This document shows, one piece after another, positions 1 through 4,594 of a stretch of 6,855 nucleotides of DNA. Under the pieces are notes generated by a model. It ran no database searches. It saw only the letters and a program-made list of their open reading frames with translations, and had not been told where the DNA came from. Each line of letters begins with the position of its first letter. Position 1 is the first letter of the stretch. Position numbers and translations under genes: made by a program. The DNA lies in contig JALWWR010000059.1 of assembly GCA_026993045.1 (NCBI GenBank), positions 1 through 6,855 of the forward strand, written 5' to 3'. The DNA comes from Thermodesulfatator sp. (GTDB lineage: Bacteria > Desulfobacterota > Thermodesulfobacteria > Thermodesulfobacteriales > Thermodesulfobacteriaceae).

Positions 1-456
1 TACGGTCCGGGCAAGCGGTGGCCGGCAAGGTATTTTCGAGCTTTGGGCGGAGTGTTTGTCCACGGGGGGATCTCGGTGGTCCTTTTAGGGGGAAGGGCCG
101 AGGTAAGGTTGGGGGCGCAAGTGGTTGGAGGTCTTACCGGGGTTGCTAATCTCTGCGGGCGGACGGATCTTGGCCTGGCCGCCGCTATCATGAAAGAGGC
201 CGAGGCGGTGGTTTCCAACGATTCCGGGCTTATGCACCTGGCGGCGGCCTTAGGGCGGCCTCAGGTGGCCCTCTTTGGTTCTACCGATCCCCGAGCTACC
301 GGGCCCCTCAATCCCAAGGCCCGGGTGCTTTGGAAAAGGCTTTCCTGTAGTCCATGTTTTAAAAGGGAATGTCCCGCAGGGCATTATCGTTGCCTGAAAG
401 AGCTCTCGGTCTCCGAGGTCTTAACTGCTACCCTGGAGGCCCTGGCGGAGGAATAA
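1..456 (+). CDS. waaF: Lipopolysaccharide heptosyltransferase II, C-terminal part (5' end outside window)
   Basis: WaaF is a cytoplasmic-face glycosyltransferase (GT-B fold, GT9 family) that adds the second L-glycero-D-manno-heptose from ADP-heptose to the LPS inner core. The frame is open from base 1, so the gene begins outside the window; 151 residues are visible of about 340-350 usual for the family. The first visible residues, YGPGKRWP, match the family signature before the C-terminal Rossmann domain. Residues 72-103 carry the nucleotide-sugar binding stretch SNDSGLMHLAAALG followed by LFGSTDPRATGP. A cysteine cluster follows (C116, C119, C124, C131, in the pattern CSPCxxxxCPxGHxxC), which is typical of WaaF and helps to separate it from WaaC. 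The stop TAA shares its last A with the ATG of gmhB, so the two genes are probably translationally coupled in one heptose operon. An internal TTG at 43 is not a credible start. Confidence 0.93.
   Translation, partial: YGPGKRWPARYFRALGGVFVHGGISVVLLGGRAEVRLGAQVVGGLTGVANLCGRTDLGLAAAIMKEAEAVVSNDSGLMHLAAALGRPQVALFGSTDPRATGPLNPKARVLWKRLSCSPCFKRECPAGHYRCLKELSVSEVLTATLEALAEE
447..452 (+). promoter_or_regulatory. Ribosome binding site that fixes the gmhB start
   Basis: GGAGGA lies inside the last codons of waaF, three bases before the ATG at 456. It supports starting gmhB there and not further upstream in the same frame (for example at 369), where the extra N-terminal residues would only be an out-of-frame reading of waaF. 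Confidence 0.7.
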
Positions 457-1007
457 TGAGACCGGCGGTTTTTTTAGATCGAGACGGCACTATAAACGAA
501 GAAGTGGGCTATCTCAATCACCTTTCCCGCTTGAGGCTTATTCCGGGGGCCGCTCGCGCCATCCGCCGCCTCCGAAAAGCGGGCTTGGCGGTGGTGGTCG
601 TTACCAATCAAAGCGGTCCGGCCCGGGGCTATTTCCCGGCCTCCTTGGTCCACGAAGTCCATCAGGAGCTTCGAAGAAGACTGGCCCAAGAAGGGGCGGA
701 ACTGGAGGGGATTTATGTGTGTCTTCACCATCCCGAGGAAGGCTGTGCCTGCCGGAAACCTCAGCCCGGTTTGGTCCTTAAGGCCGCCCGGGAACTGGGC
801 CTGGATCTATCCCGAAGCTACGTGGTAGGGGACCGCTGGGTGGATATAGAGCTGGCCCGACGCACCGGGACCCGAGGGGTCTTGGTGCTCACCGGTTACG
901 GCCGAGGGGAATTAGAATACGTCTTACCTCAAAAGGGCCTCTTTCCAGATCTGGTGGCCCGAGACCTGGAAGAGGCTGCTACTTTGATCCTTCAAGAGCT
1001 CCGGTAA
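456..1007 (+). CDS. gmhB: D-glycero-D-manno-heptose 1,7-bisphosphate 7-phosphatase (HAD family)
   Basis: GmhB removes the C7 phosphate of heptose-1,7-bisphosphate in the cytoplasm, the step before ADP-heptose formation for LPS core synthesis. The 183-residue protein has the usual length. HAD motif I is DRDGT with nucleophile D8 and acid/base D10. Motif II is VVVVTNQSG (T50, N51). The zinc-binding loop peculiar to the GmhB/HisB-N group is present as C89-x-H91 and C97-x-C99, followed by motif III lysine K101 (CRKP). Motif IV is VGDRWVD with D126 and D130. The start at 456 gives the expected short N-terminus before motif I and has a good ribosome binding site. It overlaps waaF by one base, and the neighbouring heptosyltransferase favours GmhB over a histidinol-phosphatase. 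Alpha- or beta-anomer preference cannot be read from the sequence. Its 3' end overlaps the convergent chemoreceptor gene by 16 bp. Confidence 0.93.
   Translation: MRPAVFLDRDGTINEEVGYLNHLSRLRLIPGAARAIRRLRKAGLAVVVVTNQSGPARGYFPASLVHEVHQELRRRLAQEGAELEGIYVCLHHPEEGCACRKPQPGLVLKAARELGLDLSRSYVVGDRWVDIELARRTGTRGVLVLTGYGRGELEYVLPQKGLFPDLVARDLEEAATLILQELR
931..976 (-). terminator. Candidate intrinsic terminator of the chemoreceptor gene, embedded in gmhB
   Basis: Read on the minus strand, 976-966 (GCCTCTTCCAG) pairs with 948-937 (CTGGAAAGAGGC). This gives an 11-bp stem with a single bulged A and a 17-nt loop, followed directly by CCTTTT. The hairpin begins 15 bases after the chemoreceptor stop codon, where a terminator would be expected. 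The T tract is short, so efficiency is uncertain. The same DNA encodes the C-terminal part of GmhB on the other strand. Confidence 0.42.
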
Positions 1008-2911
1008 AGGTTTCCTAAAAGTCTTTGGAGCTCCTTTTCCACTCGGTCGGCAGGAAGATATTGTTCCAGGGCCCGGCGCAGTTTCTGCAAATCTTCCTCT
1101 CCGATGGTGGTGAGCTTGAGACCGAAGCCCTCCGAATCCACCCGGGCCACTTGTCCTTCGACTTTGATTAAGGTGTGATTTATCCTGAGTTGGGCCTGAA
1201 GATAGGTGTTTTTAGGAGGTCTATAATCACTAAAAATATATATTCCTCCGAAACCGAAATCCTTAAGCCTTCCCCGATAGGTTTTGGTACCCACGCTAAA
1301 AGATACTTTTTCATGGAATCGAATCCGGGAATACTGGCGTCGCTCGGTTTGAAAGGTGCGAAACCGATTTATGAGATCCAGGAGGTCCTGCACGAAGCCT
1401 TCTAGCTGATTTACAAACTCTACGTTTTGGATAATGCTCCGTTCTACCTCTTGGAAGCGGCGGTGGACATTCTCAATTCGGTCCACCATAGTCTGGACGT
1501 CTTCCTGATCCTGATGAGAACGCTCTCCAATCTGAGAGATGAGGGCGCTCTGTTCTTCTATGGCCGAAGCAATGGAGACCGCTCTTTCTTCCACTTCTTG
1601 GAAGGTGCGTACGATTTCTTGCGAGGCCTCGACGTTCTTTTTGATCCCTTCCCGCATCCTAAAGATGCGCTCTGTGATGGAAGCGGCGGCCTCATTGGTC
1701 TGGCGGGCTAATTCCTTTACTTCGTTGGCCACCACCGTGAACCCCTTGCCCGCTTCTCCGGCCCGGGCGGCCTCGATGGTGGCGTTTAGGGCCAGATATT
1801 TGGTTTGTTCCGCAATATGCGAGATGAGGTCTATGATTTCTTCCACTTCTTTAGAGGAGCGGTCCACCTCTTGGATTAAGGCCTGGTTTTCCCGCACCTT
1901 TTCCATAGTCAGACGGGAGATCTCGCTGGTCTGGGTCACATTCTGGGAGATCTCCTCGATGGCTTCTTTGAGTTCTCTCAAGGAGTGAGCCTGCTCCTCG
2001 ATGCGTGAAAAAATGCCCTGAGAAAGTTTTACCACCTCCGAAAGGGTGACCTCAATTTCGGTGCTCTGGTTTTTTACCTCCTCCCCCAGGCCCCGAAATT
2101 CTTTCACAAAGGGTGCCAGCTTTTGGCAGATCTTTTGGGTCTCGCAGACTACTTCGTTCATGGAATGTTTGATCTCGTCTAGGGCTCGCATCATGATTCC
2201 TAGTTCGTCCCCTCTAGAAAGATCTAAGGCCACACGAAAGTTACCTTTAGCGATCTCATGGCCAGCCTCTAAGACTTGTCCCATATAGCGTTCCAGGCGT
2301 TTGCCTACAAACCGGGAAAGACCTAGGATAAAGAGGATCAAAAAGCCCACAAAAATGATATAGACGTTCCTTACCAGCTTCTTTTTCTCAAGGAGGAGCT
2401 CCTTTTCTTTTTTTACAAAATTCCGGTATTCAGCCAGCATTTTTTCAAGGCCTTCCCAAAGAAAACGCTTGGAGACCTTTTGGAAGGAATTGTAATAATC
2501 GATGGCTACATCGATATCTTCGGCCTCCTTCATTTTTTGGATCAATTGGTTGATCTCCTGAGCACTGCTCTCTAAGGTCTGCCAGACTGAAGGCGAGACC
2601 TCAAAAGAGTTCAAACGGCGGAACTTTTGCAGCTTTTCGAAGGTGAGATCAGGTTTAAGGCCCGAGAGGTCTTCATTTAGAAGATGGGTGAGGACGTTGA
2701 CTTTCCAACGGATATGTCCGGAACGTATCTCTTGGATCTCTTCTAAGGCCTGGGTAGCTTGCTCCACTTTGTTTCGGAAACGCTCCATTTCTTTTTCCTG
2801 AAACCACCACAGGCCTCCTAGAACCACCAAGACCAAAAGGGAGACCCAAAGAAACCCCAAACCTACTTTATAAGAGAGCTTCATGTTGGTCCACCAAGAT
2901 CTCATACCCAT
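992..2911 (-). CDS. Methyl-accepting chemotaxis protein with C-terminal PilZ domain
   Basis: This is an inner-membrane chemoreceptor that would signal to CheA/CheW. Counting from the ATG at 2911 it has 639 residues. TM1 is about 17-37, a helical extracytoplasmic region about 38-180, TM2 about 181-202, and a HAMP domain about 203-255. A long coiled-coil signalling domain follows at about 284-514. Its hairpin tip (about 365-402) reads IAEQTKYLALNATIEAARAG then GKGFTVVANEVKELA, close to the MCP consensus. A PilZ domain occupies about 523-619: the RxxxR motif is R525-QYS-R529, and the second motif is DFGFGG (551-556), where the usual serine of D/NxSxxG is glycine. No CheR-docking pentapeptide ends the protein (it ends LYRSS). 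The frame is open to a TTG at 2929, but GAGGAG at 2919-2924 points to the ATG at 2911. The ligand is unknown. No che or flagellar genes are in the window. Confidence 0.92.
   Translation of the reverse strand: MGMRSWWTNMKLSYKVGLGFLWVSLLVLVVLGGLWWFQEKEMERFRNKVEQATQALEEIQEIRSGHIRWKVNVLTHLLNEDLSGLKPDLTFEKLQKFRRLNSFEVSPSVWQTLESSAQEINQLIQKMKEAEDIDVAIDYYNSFQKVSKRFLWEGLEKMLAEYRNFVKKEKELLLEKKKLVRNVYIIFVGFLILFILGLSRFVGKRLERYMGQVLEAGHEIAKGNFRVALDLSRGDELGIMMRALDEIKHSMNEVVCETQKICQKLAPFVKEFRGLGEEVKNQSTEIEVTLSEVVKLSQGIFSRIEEQAHSLRELKEAIEEISQNVTQTSEISRLTMEKVRENQALIQEVDRSSKEVEEIIDLISHIAEQTKYLALNATIEAARAGEAGKGFTVVANEVKELARQTNEAAASITERIFRMREGIKKNVEASQEIVRTFQEVEERAVSIASAIEEQSALISQIGERSHQDQEDVQTMVDRIENVHRRFQEVERSIIQNVEFVNQLEGFVQDLLDLINRFRTFQTERRQYSRIRFHEKVSFSVGTKTYRGRLKDFGFGGIYIFSDYRPPKNTYLQAQLRINHTLIKVEGQVARVDSEGFGLKLTTIGEEDLQKLRRALEQYLPADRVEKELQRLLGNLYRSS
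996..1038 (+). terminator. Candidate weak terminator of the waaF-gmhB transcript
   Basis: GAGCTCC (996-1002) can pair with GGAGCTC (1027-1033), with an additional inner pairing AAAG (1006-1009) to CTTT (1023-1026) across a three-base bulge. The structure is followed by CTTTT. It spans the gmhB stop codon and lies mostly within the 3' end of the opposing chemoreceptor gene. Both arms contain the self-complementary hexamer GAGCTC, so some of the match could be chance. Confidence 0.28.
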
Positions 2912-2918
2912 GGGGACT

Positions 2919-2924
2919 CTCCTC
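2919..2924 (-). promoter_or_regulatory. Ribosome binding site that decides the chemoreceptor start
   Basis: On the minus strand GAGGAG lies seven bases before the ATG at 2911, an ideal distance. In-frame TTG (2929) and GTG (2926) lie upstream of or inside this site, so they are less likely starts. A second ATG two codons downstream (2905) is spaced too far for this site. Confidence 0.7.
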
Positions 2925-2950
2925 ACCAAAGTTTTTAGATTCTGTAAAAT

Positions 2951-2967
2951 CCTCCTCTCAAGGGAGG
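2951..2967 (-). other. Leader hairpin with an unused Shine-Dalgarno-like sequence
   Basis: On the minus strand CCTCC (2967-2963) pairs with GGAGG (2955-2951) across a seven-base loop, and ATTTT follows. The GAGGAGG is a perfect Shine-Dalgarno-like motif, but no ATG lies within range; the nearest possible starts are more than 20 bases away. The element sits in the likely 5' leader of the chemoreceptor mRNA. It could be a short regulatory hairpin, the remains of an older start site, or a weak terminator for rtcB. I cannot decide between these. Confidence 0.25.
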
Positions 2968-2996
2968 GCCAAGGTCTTTAGGGATCCTTTCTGATA

Positions 2997-3025
2997 ACTA
3001 TCTCAAAAGGTCCCAATTTTTTCAA
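2997..3025 (-). promoter_or_regulatory. Candidate sigma-70 promoter for the chemoreceptor gene
   Basis: On the minus strand TTGAAA (3025-3020) and GATAGT (3002-2997) are separated by exactly 17 bases. They match the -35 and -10 consensus at five and four of six positions. Transcription would begin near 2990, leaving a leader of about 80 nt before the ATG at 2911. The rest of the 2912-3078 gap contains only A/T-rich sequence, a 6-bp hairpin near 3041-3060 without a T tail, and the leader hairpin listed separately. I found no flagellar sigma-28 or sigma-54 promoter here. Confidence 0.35.
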
Positions 3026-3078
3026 GCCGCCGTTTCACGAAGCCCTTTTTTTAGAGCTTAAAAGGTGGAGGATCGGAT

Positions 3079-4509
3079 CTATCCTTTTATACACCCCAGG
3101 GGTCGGAGTTTAGCCACCTTGCGGGTAAGACCCGCACGGCAGGTAGCCTCAATAACCCGGGTTACATCTTTATAGGCCTCAGGGGCCTCTTCGGCCAGGC
3201 CGCGTTTGCTCTTCCCCCGGACGATGATCCCCCTTTTCCTTAGCTCCTCTACCAGTCGGTCAGCCCGGAAGAGTTTAAGGGCCTGATGGCGGCTCATAGT
3301 GCGTCCGGCTCCGTGGCAGGCCGAGCCAAAGGCCTTTTCCTCCCCTTCTGCGGTGCCGCAGAGAATGTAAGAGGCCGTGCCCATGGAGCCCCCAATGATC
3401 ACCGGCTGACCCACCGGCCGATAACGTTCTGGAAGCTCCGGGCGGCCCGGGCCCCAGGCTCGAGTGGCTCCTTTACGATGGACATAGAGTTTTTTACGTT
3501 TCCCGTTAACTTCGTGCCACTCCACTTTACAGGTGTTGTGGCTTACGTCGTAAAGGAGGGTAACGCGGGCGGTCTTAAAAAAGTCGTGCACCACCTGCCG
3601 GACCAAATGGGTGATAACCTGGCGGTTGGCTAAGGCGCAATTGACCCCACAGGCCATGGCCTTAAAGTATTTTTCGCCTTCCGGGGAACGGATGGGGGCG
3701 CAGACCAGCTCCTTTTCCCTAATGGGAATCCCGTATTTGCGGGCGGCCCGGGCCAAGACCTGCAAATAATCCGTGGCGATCTGATGCCCCAAGGCTCGGG
3801 AGCCGCAATGGATGGTAATTACCACGTCGTCTTCCTCTAGACCAAAGGCCTCCGCGATCCTGCGATCGTAGATCTCAGCCACATATTGGACTTCCAAATA
3901 ATGGTTCCCGGAACCCAAAGTCCCCACCTGACGGTGCTGGCGTTTTTTGGCCTCTAAAGAGACACAGGAAGGATCCGCCCCAGGGAGACAGCCCCTTTCC
4001 CCTATATATTCTAGATCCTCAGGCTCGCCATACCCCTTTTCCACCGCCCATCGGGCCCCGCCTACCAAGACCTCGTCCAGTTTCTGAGGCGAAAGACGGA
4101 TCTCCCCTTCCGAACCCACTCCCGAAGGCACCGTGGCAAAAAGTTCCTCGATCAAGTCTTCCAGTTTAGGAAGAACTTCTTCCCGTGTAAGGCCCGTGCG
4201 GAGGGTGCGCACACCGCAGGAAATGTCATAACCCACACCTCCTACGGAAATGATGCCCCCTTCTTCAGGATCAAAGGCCGCCACCCCTCCGATGGGAAAA
4301 CCGTAGCCCCAATGGGCGTCCGGCATGGCTAGGGAGGCCTTAACAATTCCCGGCAAACAGGCCACGTTCGAGACTTGTTCATAGACCTTTTCGTCCATTT
4401 CCTCGATCAGCTCCCGGCTGGCGATGATTCTTCCCGGCACCCGCATCTCGCCTTTGGGGGGTATCTCCCATTCATAATCCGAGATCTTGACCAACTTTTT
4501 GAGTTCCAT
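3079..4509 (-). CDS. rtcB: RNA-splicing ligase RtcB (3'-phosphate/5'-hydroxyl RNA ligase)
   Basis: RtcB joins RNA ends bearing 2',3'-cyclic or 3'-phosphate to 5'-OH ends in a GTP- and Mn2+-dependent reaction. It serves tRNA splicing in archaea and RNA repair in bacteria. The 476-residue protein is full length for the long, archaeal-like form. Catalytic residues known from Pyrococcus horikoshii RtcB can be placed by motif: metal ligands D95 and C98 (GYDISCG), N202/H203 (GSGNH), H234 (IHCGSR), H324 (DVSHNTCK), and guanylylated H399 (CHGAGR). K475 lies in the terminal LGCIKG. The first four sites fall at the same numbers as in the Pyrococcus enzyme, and the later ones are shifted by five residues. 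GGGAGG five bases upstream supports the ATG at 4509. No archease (RtcB activator), RtcA or RtcR gene is adjacent. It lies 85 bp after hyuA on the same strand, so it may be co-transcribed with hyuA or separately expressed. Confidence 0.97.
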   Translation of the reverse strand: MELKKLVKISDYEWEIPPKGEMRVPGRIIASRELIEEMDEKVYEQVSNVACLPGIVKASLAMPDAHWGYGFPIGGVAAFDPEEGGIISVGGVGYDISCGVRTLRTGLTREEVLPKLEDLIEELFATVPSGVGSEGEIRLSPQKLDEVLVGGARWAVEKGYGEPEDLEYIGERGCLPGADPSCVSLEAKKRQHRQVGTLGSGNHYLEVQYVAEIYDRRIAEAFGLEEDDVVITIHCGSRALGHQIATDYLQVLARAARKYGIPIREKELVCAPIRSPEGEKYFKAMACGVNCALANRQVITHLVRQVVHDFFKTARVTLLYDVSHNTCKVEWHEVNGKRKKLYVHRKGATRAWGPGRPELPERYRPVGQPVIIGGSMGTASYILCGTAEGEEKAFGSACHGAGRTMSRHQALKLFRADRLVEELRKRGIIVRGKSKRGLAEEAPEAYKDVTRVIEATCRAGLTRKVAKLRPLGCIKG

Positions 4510-4514
4510 GGCGG

Positions 4515-4520
4515 CCTCCC
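4515..4520 (-). promoter_or_regulatory. Ribosome binding site of rtcB
   Basis: GGGAGG on the minus strand lies five bases before the ATG at 4509 and confirms that start. Only about 27 bases separate it from the end of the candidate hyuA terminator, leaving little room for an independent promoter that does not overlap that hairpin. Confidence 0.7.
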
Positions 4521-4541
4521 GCAGGACTTTTCTTTAATGGT

Positions 4542-4588
4542 AAAAAGCCCTGGGCCAAAAGCAATGGTTTGGGAAAAATAAAGGGCTT
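4542..4588 (-). terminator. Candidate terminator or attenuator between hyuA and rtcB
   Basis: On the minus strand AAGCCC (4588-4583), just after the hyuA stop, can pair with GGGCTT (4550-4545), which runs into a five-T tract (4546-4542). Inside the large loop CCAAA and TTTGG form a second short stem, giving a stacked structure. Only this strand has a T tract in the right place. It would end the hyuA transcript, or reduce read-through into rtcB. The long loop makes it weaker than a classic hairpin. Confidence 0.35.
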
Positions 4589-4594
4589 AGGGGT

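Noticed and set aside
369..455. A longer N-terminus for GmhB starting at 369
   Set aside because: The added residues would be translated from waaF in another frame and do not fit the family; the ATG at 456 has a good ribosome binding site and places motif I at residue 8 as expected.
474..731. Open frame on the minus strand opposite gmhB (85 codons)
   Set aside because: It lies fully inside a confidently identified gene on the other strand, has no recognisable motif and no ribosome binding site that I could see.
1539..1988. Open frame of 149 codons on the plus strand opposite the chemoreceptor gene (also 1175-1405, 1427-1711, 2046-2288)
   Set aside because: These are shadows of the MCP coding sequence; their Ser/Ala-rich translations reflect the antisense of Glu/Ala-rich coiled coil codons and show no domain.
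2955..2980. Possible sigma-54 promoter (TTGGCC...TTGA) before the chemoreceptor gene
   Set aside because: The GG-to-GC distance is one base short and the GC of the -12 element is GA. A sigma-28 match was also looked for and not found.
2930..3078. Possible cyclic-di-GMP riboswitch upstream of the MCP-PilZ gene
   Set aside because: It would make biological sense, but I could not find the conserved GEMM core or the paired helices; the leader is probably only about 80 nt.
3060..3088. AAAAGG/CCTTTT inverted repeat around the rtcB stop codon as a terminator
   Set aside because: The stem is mostly A-T with a large loop overlapping the coding end and lacks a GC-rich core; too weak to annotate.
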